A DNA stretch of 64,000 nucleotides, from the NCBI RefSeq assembly GCF_029407905.1, contig NC_073630.1, forward strand, positions 44,045,001-44,109,000, given 5' to 3'. The DNA is from Bubalus kerabau. Lineage: Eukaryota > Chordata > Mammalia > Artiodactyla > Bovidae. Positions 1 through 10,197 of this stretch are shown piece after piece; position 1 is the stretch's first letter; the number at the start of each line of letters is the position of its first letter. Below the pieces are notes generated by a model that was given only the letters and a program-made list of their open reading frames with translations, was not told where the DNA came from and did no database searches. A program made the translations under genes and the position numbers.

Positions 1-485
1 CCATAAAAAGGAACATGTTTATTTCAGTTCAAATGAGGTGGATGAACCTAGAGCCTATTACACAGAGTGAAGTAAGTTAGAAAGAGAAAGATAAATATTG
101 CATACTAATACATTTGTCTGGAATCTAGAAAGATGGTACTAAAGAATTTATTTGCAGGGCAGCAGTGGAAAAACAGACATAGAGAACAGACTTATGGACA
201 TAGGTAGAGGGGAGGAGAGGGTGAGATGTATGGAGAGAGTAACCTGGAAACTTATATTACCATATGTAAAATAGATAGCCAAGGGGAATTTGCTGTATGG
301 CTCAGGGAACTCAAACAGGGGCTCTGTATTAACCTAGAGGGCTGCGATGGGGAGGGAAATGGGAGGGAGGTTCAAGAGGGAAGGGATATATGTATACTTA
401 TGGCTGATTCATGTAGAGGTTTGACAGAAAACAACAAAATTCTGTAAAGCAATTATCCTTCAATTAAAAAAGAAATAAATAATTT
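1..485 (+). mobile_element. Ruminant L1 LINE, 3' end (ORF2 tail and 3' UTR)
   Basis: The sequence follows the ruminant L1 3' region: a stretch with GATGAACCTAGAGCC, a polypurine GGGAGGGAGG segment, then TATACTTATGGCTGATTCATG, and an A-rich tail near 460-485. The element enters from the left edge of the window, so its 5' limit is unknown. The short ORF at 226-447 lies in 3' UTR and is not a gene. Confidence 0.9.
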
Positions 486-489
486 TAAA

Positions 490-945
490 AGATGTGTTCC
501 AGAATATTCCTAACAACAGTGTTTTTAAACCCTCCAGTGAAACAACCTAAGTTTTTATCAACAATGGGACACAAAATATTCTCCAATTTTGGAGAATATT
601 CAATCCATAGATATGAATACAGCATGTGATGAACATAAACAAACCATGGCTATATACAACATAGACTCCTACAAAGATAATGTTGAGCAAAAAATGTCAG
701 GCATATGAGGCACAAACTGCATGGTTTATTTTCTATAAAGTCTAAAAATGGACAAAACTAATCTGCTATAGTAGGAATTAAAATTGTGTGTTCCTTTGGA
801 GAAATAAATGACTGAGAGGAGCCATGGGGAAGGGAGTTCCTGGGAGTGATTTGTGTATATTGGTGTGTTTATTTTGTCAAATGACTTGTGCACTTTTAGT
901 TAAATATGTTATATTGCTGAAAAATTCAGCACAATCTATAAACAA
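490..945 (+). mobile_element. Old L1 3'-end fragment
   Basis: Diverged match to the ancient L1 3' region: a stretch related to 'caacctaa...tccatcaac', later 'ggacaaaactaatctgctatag', and a terminal 'gtgcactttta'. It lies directly downstream of a younger L1 tail. Subfamily is not assigned. Identity rests on remembered consensus features. Confidence 0.6.
575..600. repeat. Perfect 12-bp inverted repeat, 2-nt loop
   Basis: The arm at 575-586 (AATATTCTCCAA) is the exact reverse complement of the arm at 589-600, separated by TT. It lies in old L1-derived DNA. It could extrude as a hairpin. No function is implied. Confidence 0.9.
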
Positions 946-1094
946 CTTGGTTTTAGAACATCTACTTTGATAATTACACAGGAAATATTCTTCACCTTTC
1001 TAATCAGCCAAATCTTATTACTTTTAAAGTTAAATTTGATGTGGTCTAGCTTTGTTCGTTTTGTTCTCTGCACATTAGAATCACCTGAGGTGTT

Positions 1095-1430
1095 TTAATT
1101 TTTTATTAATGTTTATTGGTGTATAGTTGCTTTACAATATTGTATTCGTTGCCGCTATATACAGTTGAGCTATACAGTCAATCAGCTATATGTATACATA
1201 GATCCCTCTTTTTAGACTTCTTTTCATTTGGGTAACCACAGAGCATTGAGTAGAGTTCCCTGTTCTATACAGTAGGTTCTCATTAGTTTTCTGTTTTATA
1301 CATAGTAGTGTGTATGTGTCAATCCACTCTCCCAGTTCATCCCACCCCTCCCCTTCCCAGCCTCTGTCCCCTGGTATCCATACATCCTTTCTCTATGTTT
1401 GCATCTCCATTTCTGCTGTTTGGCTAACTT
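1095..1430 (-). mobile_element. Ruminant L1 3' end, reverse orientation
   Basis: The T-rich start followed by 'gtatagttgctttacaatat' is the reverse complement of the ruminant L1 3' terminus. It continues through the characteristic pyrimidine-rich 3' UTR (CCCACCCCTCCCCTTCCCAG near 1341-1360) and fades near 1430. The ORFs here are shadows of the UTR. Confidence 0.8.
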
Positions 1431-2929
1431 TGGTTCACATGCACACTGCTCGTATTCCCAGGATGCCACTATGTCTAAACATACAGGATTGCTTCCAGAG
1501 AGTTTCAAAGGGATGCAGTGTATTACATGAATGCCAGTAGCTTGTTTTTTGACGAGAAAGGTTTTTTAACGCACAGACTATTAGACTGTCTTCAGATATT
1601 GAAATTTAATTCCCCAGTGCCTGCTCTTCTCTTTTAATAGTATTTTAGGTAAGAGTTTTGTCCTTAGAGAAAACAAATGAAGGGAGCAGTATGGAAGAAA
1701 ATCAATGGACATACATACTTATATATATGGTAATAGAATCACCAGTAGTGTAATCTGGGTCAAAATATGTTTTTCAGGTTGTGAAGAACAAAACTGGACC
1801 AAAAGCATTCTATAAATGCCTGCCTCTTGTTATTTCTTTTTGGTTTTAACCAAATAATGTCAACCCTTTCATTGATCCTGCCATCTCCTCAGCTATTCTA
1901 ATTCAACATTCCTAGTTGGCAGGCAGTAATGGAGAACTTGACTTCAGAATCTCAACAACCTGGTCCCAAACAACCCAGGGAAACATCAAGACCCTCAGTT
2001 GGCAGGAGCATGAAAGTATTTTCAGAAGGCCAATGATGTCATGTGAAATCTGTCCACCTTATTTGAATAAAGCTCAATGGGCATGATTTCAGCAGAATAT
2101 GAGGTGCCCCTTATTCTCAAGCTTTTGACTGAGTTTCATAAGTGGATGTAGCTGGGGAAAACTAAAAATTTCTTTGCAGAGTTCAAGTTCCTACATATCC
2201 AATTAAAAATTAGCAGGGTGGAGAAGAGCCAAACACCAAAGATTGTATCTGCTGCACTGTAAAAGGCCTGTTCTGTGATCATAAGTGAAAGCAAAACAAA
2301 ACACTTTGATTGGCAGTGCTTATTATGGACAAGTCTTTTCAGGCTGATGCTGAGATGGGGCTACAGATAAAGAAAAGCAGAGGAAATCTGAGAACAGTGG
2401 TGATCAACAATTGTTCCTTATCATCACCTGCATCAAAATACTCTGTGATGTTAGTATTTTTTTTTTTAACTCATTTTTTCAACAGAGCCTTGTTAAACAG
2501 CTTTTCAGCCTCAGCAATTAGCTTGGGATGTGTTATCCATATGACATGGCACCTAACTCAAGGTGCTCAAAGTGAAATTATAGGAGAAATAACTTGGATA
2601 AAAATAAGTTATTACACTATAATGTAATAAAAAGAAATATACAAAAATGGAGTAAATCTTCCAGGAAAATGTAATCCCTAATTCCAGACTCATGACAAAA
2701 ACCCCTTTCAGGCCTCACTTTTTGTATTACTTCTGTTTGAACTTCAGGACTTCTGTACATCCAGTGTTTTATTCAAGGGGGAAATGTGTGAGACCTTAGC
2801 TTCCTTCTCTACTAGTTGTGATCAGGTCATAGCCTAAGCATCGCTTTGCCCCAAAACCAACTCTAAATTCCCTCTCTCCTATAGGATAAAATTTCAGTTT
2901 ACTGACCTTCCTGTGTGCTCAGCCAACTT
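1431..2929. other. Unique AT-rich DNA, nothing recognised
   Basis: About 1.5 kb with no repeat family, RNA gene or convincing ORF that I recognise. The 105-codon ORF at 2310-2627 crosses a T-run, has unremarkable composition and no family resemblance, so I do not call it. Confidence 0.5.
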
Positions 2930-3090
2930 CCCTTTTGTTCATGATATTACACTTGACTTTTACTGTCCTTCTAGCCCTGTGAGATTATAAATTCCTTTAG
3001 GGGCAAGGCCATTCCTATTTCATTCAGCATGGAAACCCATCTTCTGACTCTGGAACTTAATTTATACTCATTGAGTCAGTAGTAAGTGAA
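2930..3090 (+). mobile_element. Possible L2 LINE 3' fragment
   Basis: The piece 'attataaattcctttaggggcaaggcc' resembles the L2 3' end motif 'gtaagctccatgagggcaggg', and the flanks are compatible. It is strongly diverged. From 3091 to 3518 I see nothing further. Confidence 0.4.
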
Positions 3091-3528
3091 CCTCTCTAAG
3101 AAGCCTCGGGGACATGATGACTCAGTCTGCTTGGTAGAACCATGAAAAAAATGGGAGTAAACAGAGTTTGCATCACTGTAGCTCATGGCATTGCTCTAAA
3201 TGACAGTTTTCTTATACAGGCTTTTTGTCCTGTATTCATAATGGAGAAAGAAAAAATATTATCCATTATTAAACTATGAGCTCCTGGGGCCTTTTAAATT
3301 TGGTCTATATCCCATTAGAAAAATCATATAAAATCCATTGACCCTCTTCCATTCCCACCTTTCAAATATACTTGTGCTCATGCATGTTTGTGTATAATTT
3401 CTAGGATTCCATAGACCTTTGGAAGCCCATTGAGACTTCAGCTCAAAACCTGATATTTTGGAGTATCATCTTTTTCATTTCTGTGTGGCTGAACACAGCT
3501 TGTGGAGTCAGTGGACTCAGCTTCCTAC

Positions 3529-3744
3529 GTGCACGTGTGTAAGCTAAGTCGCTTTAGTTGTGTCCAATTCTTTGCAAGTTTATGGACCATAGCGATCCGG
3601 CTGTTCTGTCCATGAGATTATCTAGGCAAGAACATAGAATCCTCCTCCAGGGGATCTTTCCGACCCAGGGATTGAATCTACATCTCTTATGTTTCCTGCA
3701 CTGGCAGGCAGGTTCTTTACCACTAGTACCACCTGGGAAGCCTG
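3529..3744 (-). mobile_element. Bov-tA SINE, reverse orientation
   Basis: Reads as the reverse complement of the Bov-tA family: tRNA-like head at the right ('accacctgggaagcc'), 'gacccagggattgaatc' covering the B box, and a 3' end near 3540. Flanking near-repeats (agcttcctac at 3519-3528 and agcttccctac at 3745-3755) look like a target-site duplication. Confidence 0.93.
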
Positions 3745-3769
3745 AGCTTCCCTACACCCATTATTAATT

Positions 3770-3990
3770 AGCAGTATTAGAAGGCAACACTTATTATGCC
3801 CCCAGCATATTGTTTCATTTAATCATAATAACCCACTTGTAAAATAGGCCAGCTTACCTTCCTCAGTTTGCAGATTGGGACACTGCATTGGAGAGGTTCC
3901 GTAACTTAGTAAAAGTGTCACAATTTTTAAGGGGTAGAGCTGAAATTCCAAGCCAGGCAGTCTGGCTCCTGGGTCTGCTCACATCCAGCA
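3770..3990 (-). mobile_element. MIR SINE, reverse orientation
   Basis: A good ordered match to reverse MIR: 'atttaatcataataaccc', then 'cctcagtttgcagattggga', 'gagaggttccgtaacttagt', then 'agagctgaaattccaagccaggcagtctggctcc', ending near 3985. Diverged, as expected of an ancient mammalian SINE. Confidence 0.8.
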
Positions 3991-4106
3991 TTCCATACTG
4001 GTTCGCTGACATCTTGATTCATTACATCTTCTCAGTGTCTAACCAGCAATTAAGGAAGCCTGTATCCACTTTATAGTCCAAGAAACTTAAGTGCAGCAAG
4101 ATAAAG

Positions 4107-4180
4107 GGTGACTAAAAAGTTCATTCGTGTTTTTCCATTAAAATCTTATAGAAAAACTCAAATGAACTTTTTGGGTCACC
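4107..4180. mobile_element. Mariner-like palindromic MITE, 74 bp
   Basis: The left arm (GGTGACTAAAAAGTTCATTC...) and the reverse complement of the right arm (GGTGACCCAAAAAGTTCATT...) agree over about 28 bp with few mismatches. They surround a short centre near 4135-4150. The layout and the 'aaaaagttc.ttcg.gtttttc' core match the short mariner-derived element common in ruminants. A TA follows the right end (4181-4182). Confidence 0.85.
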
Positions 4181-4214
4181 TAACAGAATGAATTATTTTA
4201 AGTCATTTACAGTA

Positions 4215-4320
4215 CTTGTTTGTGGTAGAACTTGAATATGAACCCAGATGGATCTTACTCCAAAACCCATGGCATTTATACTATATCCAACTTTTAAGCA
4301 TCTGGCACATGGTAGGCGTC
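4215..4320 (-). mobile_element. Possible MIR/L2 fragment
   Basis: 'cttgaatatgaacccagatggatcttactccaaaacccat' resembles the reverse MIR 5' part. The adjoining 'catctggcacatggtaggcg' resembles the MIR/L2 3' motif in the other orientation, so this may be two old fragments. Weak. Confidence 0.4.
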
Positions 4321-4367
4321 CCTCTGAAAGGACAAAGATGGGAAAATGTGAATGTAGGGTTGTTTGT

Positions 4368-4499
4368 GGAGAAGGGAAGGGTAACCCACTACATATTCTA
4401 CATATTCTTGCCTGGAGAATTCCATGGGCAAAGGAGCATGGCAAACTGTAGTCCATCGTTTCACAAAGAATCGGATATGACTGAGCAACTAGCACACAC
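4368..4499 (+). mobile_element. BovA-type SINE fragment, 5' truncated
   Basis: Starts inside the SINE body ('ggagaagggaagggtaaccc') and runs through 'ttcttgcctggagaattcc' to the 3' motif 'cggatatgactgagcaacta'. A small internal repeat of 'tacatattc' near 4392-4409 distinguishes this copy. No tRNA-like head is present. Confidence 0.9.
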
Positions 4500-5304
4500 G
4501 GGATTGTTTGAGCCATTGGGTTTTAAGCTGTTTGTTTTTTGTATATCATATTGAGACAGAGAACTAGAAAATTCTTTAGTATGTAGGCTTCTAAATCTGT
4601 GCAGGAAAGTAGGGAGGGGAGAGCAGAGTCAAAGGGGAGAGAGCATCAAAGTGCAGAGTTCCCCTACTTCAAAGTGAGAGTTGTGAAAAGCCATCATTAA
4701 CAATCTATCATTTTATAGTATTTTGGATGTGAACTGGGGAAGATAAGATTTTCAGAATTATGTTGCCTCATATTCAGTTAGTTTTCTCATGGAATATATG
4801 TATACACACATGTATATATTTATATATATATTCAGTTATATTCAGCTCTTCAAAGGTGGTGGTTTTCAAGTGAGATTTCTTGGTTAATAAAACTTAGATG
4901 CATATTTTATGTTTTTAAAAAATTTATGCATAGAAAATTTACTCACTTTGAGTCTTCTATTATGTATTAGATTTTCCTGTGGCTGAATAAAACACAATAA
5001 ATATGTGATTAATTTATGCTATTATTTTAGATATAATTTAATATAAATTAATCATTTTATATAGAGAAAAAATTTTAACAGTATTTCCCTGCATAATATT
5101 GTTATTATTAGCCTCAACTTGTAATCAGAACTATTGATTTCATATGGAAGAAAATCCAGATCAATTTTTTCCTATGCTGTGATAGTATCTTTTACATTTA
5201 TGATGTAACTTAACAGAGTAAATAAATACTTTATGGCTTGCAAACATTTTTTTATTTCAGAGACTTGGAATAAGTTGATTTATTACCAATGCTGTTTTTA
5301 AAAG
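4500..5304. other. Unique AT-rich DNA with a short TA-rich tract
   Basis: No gene or interspersed repeat recognised. A degenerate TATA/CA microsatellite lies at about 4796-4836. The rest is AT-rich unique sequence. Confidence 0.5.
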
Positions 5305-5956
5305 GAAGCTTTTTTGAAGAAAATTTACATAACATAAAATGCATGCTTTTAACTCATGCAAGTCAGTGTTTTTTTTTTTTTTTTAGTTTATTCTTAGAGC
5401 TGTGCAGTCATCATCACTATCTAATTTTAGAGCAATTTTATCACCCCAAAAGAAATCTTGAGCCCATCAGCACTTACTCCCCATTCTTGCTTCCCTCCCG
5501 TTAGCTGTATTTGCCCCTACCAACTGCTAATCTGCTTTCTGCATATGAGTCTGCCTGTTCTGTACATTTCCTATAAATGGAATCATACAAAGTCTGGCCT
5601 TTTGTGTCTGGCTTCTCTCACCAAGAATAATGTTTTCAGTGTTTAGACATATTGTAGCATGTATCAGTACTTATTCCTTTTTGTGTCCAAATAATATTCC
5701 ATTATATGGATTTACCATATTTTATTTATTCATTCTTTAGTTAATGGACATTTGAATTATTTCCAGTTTTTACCTATTTTTAATAACCTTGCTTTGAAAA
5801 TTTATGTACAGATTTTCTGTGGAGACATGTTTTCCATTCTCCTGGATATAAACTTATCAGTGGAATTGTTGGGTCATATGGTCACTCTGTGTTTAACAGT
5901 TAAATTGGGTTATTTTTTGATTGTTGAGCTGTAAGAGTCCTCTATATATTCCTGCT
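5305..5956 (-). mobile_element. Old L1 3' portion, reverse (left segment)
   Basis: Reverse complement of an old mammalian L1 3' region: 'cagtcatcatcactatctaattttagagc', 'aatggaatcatacaaa', 'gaataatattccattatatgg' and 'ggacatttgaattatttccag'. A T-run sits at about 5369-5386. The element is cut by the BovA2 at 5957-6229 and resumes at 6243. Confidence 0.85.
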
Positions 5957-6229
5957 GCTGCTGCTGCTAAGTTGCTTCAGTCGTGTCCGACTCTGTGCGA
6001 CCCCAGAGACGGCAGCCCACCAGGCTCCCCCGTCCCTGGGATTCTCCAGGCAAGAACACTGGAGTGGGTTGCCATTTCCTTCTCCAATGCATGAAAGTGA
6101 AAAGTGAAAGTAAAGTCGCTCAGTCGTGTCCGACTCTTAGTGACTCCATGGACGGCAGCCCACCAGGGTCCTCCGTCCATGGGATTTTCCAGGCAAGAGT
6201 ACTGGAGTGGGGTGCCATTGCCTTCTACG
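5957..6229 (-). mobile_element. BovA2 SINE, complete, reverse orientation
   Basis: A two-part BovA2 copy read on the minus strand; its AGC tail appears here as (CTG)n at 5952-5969. A 13-bp perfect target-site duplication (atatattcctgct) flanks it at 5944-5956 and 6230-6242. It interrupts an older L1, so it is the younger insertion. Confidence 0.96.
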
Positions 6230-6242
6230 ATATATTCCTGCT

Positions 6243-6390
6243 ACAAGCTCCTTATTAGATATCTTATGAGCAAATGTGTCCCCCCATTCTGTAAGTTTCT
6301 TTGCACTTTTTTTGAAGGTGCCTTATGAAGCATGACACTGTTTTTATTTAATACTTACATAATCCAGTTTGCTTAGCTCTTATCAACTGT
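6243..6390 (-). mobile_element. Old L1 3' portion, reverse (right segment)
   Basis: Continues the L1 broken at 5956: 'cttattagatatcttatgagcaaat' then 'cccattctgtaagtttctttgcac' follow the L1 order with no loss other than the SINE and its duplicated target. Confidence 0.8.
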
Positions 6391-6410
6391 GTTTTTGATA
6401 TATCAAAAAC
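6391..6410. repeat. Perfect 20-bp palindrome
   Basis: GTTTTTGATATATCAAAAAC is identical to its own reverse complement. It lies exactly at the junction between old L1 sequence and the following SINE fragment. Confidence 0.9.
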
Positions 6411-6520
6411 CCCAGTGGCTCAGAGGGTTAAGTGTCTCCTGCAATGCAGCAGACCTGGGTTCAATCCCTGGGTCAGGAAGATCCCCTGGAGAAGGAAATG
6501 GCAACACTACTGCCTAATTC
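6411..6520 (+). mobile_element. Bov-tA SINE, 3' truncated
   Basis: 'cccagtggctcagagggttaag' is the tRNA-like head, followed by 'gacctgggttcaatccctggg' (B box region) and 'gatcccctggagaaggaaatggcaac'. It degrades near 6505-6520, and the usual body and 3' end are missing. Confidence 0.88.
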
Positions 6521-6529
6521 AAGGTCAGG

Positions 6530-6650
6530 AAGATTTATTCCTATAGGATTAAGACCCCACCCTTATGACTTCATTTAACTTTAATTACCTCCTTAAAGAC
6601 CTTCTCACTAGTCACATTGCAAGTTAGAGTCTGAGTGTGTGAATTGGGGA
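6530..6650 (-). mobile_element. MLT1-type MaLR LTR fragment, reverse
   Basis: 'ggattaagaccccacccttatgacttcatttaactttaattacctc' followed by 'aaagacc' matches the reverse MLT1-type LTR, an old endogenous-retrovirus-like element without coding capacity. Only the central part remains. From 6651 to 7129 nothing further is recognised. Confidence 0.65.
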
Positions 6651-7129
6651 GGAGCACAGATCAGTGTATAATGCTTTCTCTTACATAATGATTCTGAGAT
6701 ACTGAGCAAAAAATTTTTAAATATCAATGAATGAAGGAAAAAAATCATATCACCTCCCCCAATTTAACTTTTAAATTTAAAATTGACATTAAAGTATAAT
6801 TTGTTTTAATAATACTTATGCTGGCTTGTGTTTTAGAAGACTATAAATCCCATTAGTCAAGTTGAACACAAGCTTTAAAACAAGAAATTTCAGAATGAGC
6901 AAAATTTATCTGGTAGCAATTAGAAAAATATGACTTCTATTCAGTACATCTTCTATTCAGTTCTTCATTCAGTTCACATAAGACTTGTTTGGAAAAGTTT
7001 CCTTGTTCAGTTCCAGTTGTCTGATCTTAAATGTTTGTGACTCACCTTCCATGTTCTTGAAGCCACAGGAAATTCCTCCTGCCAGTCATTAAACCTCTGT
7101 AGAACCTTTTCTTAACTCAAGTGTGACAA

Positions 7130-7350
7130 ATTTGAATATGGCTACATGAGCAAGTGCAAACAGAATGGAGCCTTGGGTTCACATCTGGGCTTTCCTTTTT
7201 ACTAATCAGTGACACATTGAGCCAGTTAGTTCATCTTGTCCTTTATTACCTTGTCTTTGGAATCAGAATAGTAATATCCACCACATATTGTGAACGTGGA
7301 GAGTAAAAGAAAGATGACAAATCTGAGAGCCTATCACATTGTCGGACTCA
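7130..7350 (+). mobile_element. MIR SINE
   Basis: Ordered MIR landmarks: 'gagccttgggttcacatctgggctt', 'gtgacacattgagccagttagttcatctt', 'ttgtctttggaatcagaatagtaatatcc', and 'gagagcctatcacattg'. Diverged, with small gaps. Confidence 0.6.
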
Positions 7351-7539
7351 TCTTATGTCATGCTTACTATGTTCTTGTTTGCTGGTCTATTTTTATCTTC
7401 ATCCTCATGCTGTGGAGATAGGGCTCCCCCTTCCTCTTCTAACTTATGTCCTACCAGTCTCATTCTCTTGTTAATAACGTGAGAGGTGTCTTCTTTCCTG
7501 CCCAACTAACACCCATTTCAAGACTTTTTATGTACTTTA

Positions 7540-7835
7540 CCTTCTATCTTGACTTTTTTGGCTCCAGATTTTTACAGAGCCTTCTTATCCCTTTGGCCTG
7601 CACAAAAATTACCTCTTCTAGTAACCTCAAATCCACTTGTTCCTCAACCCTAGACACAGTACCTCTTTATCCTTCACCTTATTAAATTTCTAGCACTTTT
7701 CACTATCTGTCTTTGTTGGGTCTCTTCTAAACTAGAATGTATTACTGGGACAGAGACATTGTCTTCATTCAATATTCTGAACGTATGAGGGTTTGACAAT
7801 AAATATGTATTGAATTGTATATGAATGGAAGAATC
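7540..7835 (+). mobile_element. L2 LINE 3' end
   Basis: 'atttctagcacttttcactatctg', then 'aaactagaatgtattactgggacagagacattgtctt', then 'acaataaatatgtattgaa' reproduce the order of the L2 3' end (actagaatgtaagctcc...caataaatatttgttgaatg). Coding sequence is absent. From 7836 to 8116 nothing is recognised; the 120-codon minus ORF there runs across the L2 tail and is not a gene. Confidence 0.7.
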
Positions 7836-8116
7836 TACATATGTAAAACCAAGTAAATAGCAATTTAAATATCTTCTTTCTGACTTTGTGTGTTTTATCC
7901 CTTGGGCTGTTATTAGATGTAATTCTCTAAAGTCACAAAGGTAGATGATGTGGTCCAGAAAAGTTCCATGTGATGATGGAAACTGAGGCAAAGAATCAAA
8001 ATGTACTGCAGCAAATTTACAATGTAAGTAAAACACATGATTAAACTAAGACTTGTTATCTGACACTTTATGGATATGTCCATGCAACAACATATTTTTA
8101 TCTGTTATGAAAGAAA

Positions 8117-8353
8117 AGTGCAAATGTTTGTAGCTCAGTCCTGTTTGACTCTGCATCCCCATGGACTTTGGCCCACCCAGCTCCTCCCTCCATGGAATTC
8201 TTCTGGCAAGAATACTGGAGTGGATTGCCTTTCCCTTTTTCAGGGAATCTTACCGACCTAGGGTTCAGACCCGGGCCTCCCACATTGCAGGCATATTCTT
8301 TACCAAGGAGGACCCATATATATAAATATCTGTTTATATATCAGGGAAGCCCC
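8117..8353 (-). mobile_element. Bov-tA SINE, reverse, with internal insertion near its head
   Basis: Reverse Bov-tA from about 8117. The head ends 'ttctttaccaagga', but the expected terminal 'cagggaagccc' is displaced to 8342-8353 by about 28 bp of TA-rich sequence. A 21-bp near-identical repeat brackets this (see next entry). Confidence 0.88.
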
Positions 8354-8372
8354 AGATATATAAATATCTGTT
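8314..8372. repeat. 21-bp direct repeat at 38-bp spacing
   Basis: 'ccatatatataaatatctgtt' (8314-8334) and 'ccagatatataaatatctgtt' (8352-8372) differ at one base. The segment between them carries the displaced SINE 5' end. Confidence 0.85.
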
Positions 8373-9784
8373 CTGTTTTCTGGAAAATCTGATAATACAG
8401 CATATTGCTCTCATTCTCATTCCAAAAGTCTTGTTATAGGCTGAGGGTAACAATTAAGTCTACCATGGGATATGTTGAATAGTTTCCTTTTGATATAAAA
8501 TGTCAGCTAATCCTTTGACAAACAGTAGTGAAAGCTCGGGGGTGATTTCACTGACTCAAACCTGATATTATGTATTGCAAAAACTAAGACATCAAGGGCT
8601 TTTTAAATGCCGGTGAAATTCCTAGGAGAAGTAACTGCATATTAGCCTTACGAACAGCTCCTCTAACTTGTCATATACTGACATTTGTGTTTAATTATTA
8701 ATTTCAATGATTAAGTATTAATTTAAAAAATTGCTTTTTTAGAAGTAATTTAAGAAATACGTTCTCTTATTTCTGGCTCAAGTGAAAAGGAAAATAACAC
8801 ACACACACACACAGAATAACATCAAATTAAAAGATAGAAAAAAAAGTATGAGAAAACTGTGGTGGGAACTTGGCTTCTCAAGACACTATACTCATTAACT
8901 CCCCGCTCAATAAGAAAAATCACTAATTAATGGCATTTCTTCAAGTAAAGAGTATCAGAGTATATTGCTTTCTGTTTTCACTAAAGGCATATGATGGTAC
9001 TATGTCTTAGTTCAATAGTTTCCCAGTAGATGGCACCATTGTGACTCAGTGTTGCTCCATCTTGATAAGCAAGTGTCAAGAAACACTTTAAATTTCAAAG
9101 CATCTGTAAATAATGAGATATACTAACACTTGCTGTGTTGCCTTAGAAAGCAAATACTCCTACAATATCTAGAAAATAAGTCAACTGCTGAAAAACTAAT
9201 AAAAATCACAGGAATTTCCACTGCATGCATGTAACTTTTCATATCTAATGATTTTTATAATTTTAAATTATTGATGTTATTTTTATAAAGAATGTGAACA
9301 CAAACACAGACACATGTGCATATTTAATCTCCTTTCTTATAAATTCTGAAACCTTTCACAGGGTTTTTTGTTAACTCCTTATATTTGTGCCCACATTCCA
9401 CATACACTATAGCCATGGGAAGGGCAAGAGTCAGAGAAACACTAAAGGTAACACTTTGTATCTAGACAGCTGAACTTCTACCTTTGTGCATTACCTAGAC
9501 TCATGAAGGCTTCTAGACTTATAAATCTGAGTCTCTGACAGTTTAAGACATGATGTTTGATTTTCTGTGCTCTCAATTCCCACAGTAATATCCTGTTGAA
9601 CTTTGCTAGTAACTAAAAAGCAGTTCCCATGTTTTGTGTCTTAAAGATTTATGTGCAAGTTTTCTGTGTCAAATTGGGAACCTGATTTTCTCTAAGAACA
9701 GTATCTTAATGATTGTTAGCTTGCCTGGGTAATCCATGATGCCATTTTAAACTGTGATTTGATAACTCCTCTGTGACTTTGAGG
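8373..9784. other. Unique DNA with a short CA tract and a CTCF-type motif
   Basis: No interspersed repeat or gene recognised across about 1.4 kb. A short (CA)n lies at about 8797-8812. A CTCF-type motif and an AP-1-type heptamer occur near 9023-9048 (listed separately). Confidence 0.5.
9023..9036 (+). promoter_or_regulatory. CTCF-type core motif
   Basis: CCAGTAGATGGCAC fits every position of the CTCF core CCASYAGRKGGCRS as I know it. A TGACTCA AP-1-type heptamer follows at 9042-9048. It lies in non-repetitive DNA. Motif match only; occupancy is unknown. Confidence 0.5.
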
Positions 9785-9900
9785 TAATAAGGTATAGGGG
9801 TTAAAGAAGAAGGGCTAGAGTAGAATAAACATCAGTGGATTCCAGCACCTGCCCAGTTAGTTAGTAGTTCACTATACTGTTTACTTACTAGTACTCATAA
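9785..9900 (+). mobile_element. Possible MIR 5' fragment
   Basis: 'aaggtataggggttaaagaagaagggct' resembles the MIR start (gtatagtggttaagagcacgggct), followed by 'cagcacctgcccagttagttagtag'. Strongly diverged. Confidence 0.45.
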
Positions 9901-10059
9901 TTATTACTATCTCAATGAATTTTGGCAAATCACTCAAAGAAACTGAAAATTCCCATTGGCTTCAGAGAGTATTTGGCCCCAGTTGTTTCTATGAGAAAAG
10001 GTTGTGGGATGGTGAACCCAGGTCCGGACATCACTGTCACCAACCCCAGCTCTTCTCCT

Positions 10060-10175
10060 CGCTCCCTGCCTATCCTAAAAAAGTTGATACAACCTCTCAG
10101 AGACTCAGTTTTCCCATCTTCAAAATGGCCCTACCTGACAGTATTACTGTAAGGTTAAGGATTAAACAACATTGG
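10060..10175 (+). mobile_element. MIR SINE fragment
   Basis: 'acaacctctcagagactcagttttcccatcttcaaaatgg' is the MIR core, followed by 'taaggttaaggattaaacaac'. The small ORFs at 9915-10202 run through this repeat and are not genes. Confidence 0.7.
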
Positions 10176-10197
10176 TTTGTGTGTGTTTATGTAAGCA

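Noticed and set aside
5952..5969. (CTG)n as a possible expandable trinucleotide repeat
   Set aside because: It is the reverse of the normal AGC tail of a BovA2 SINE and only six units long.
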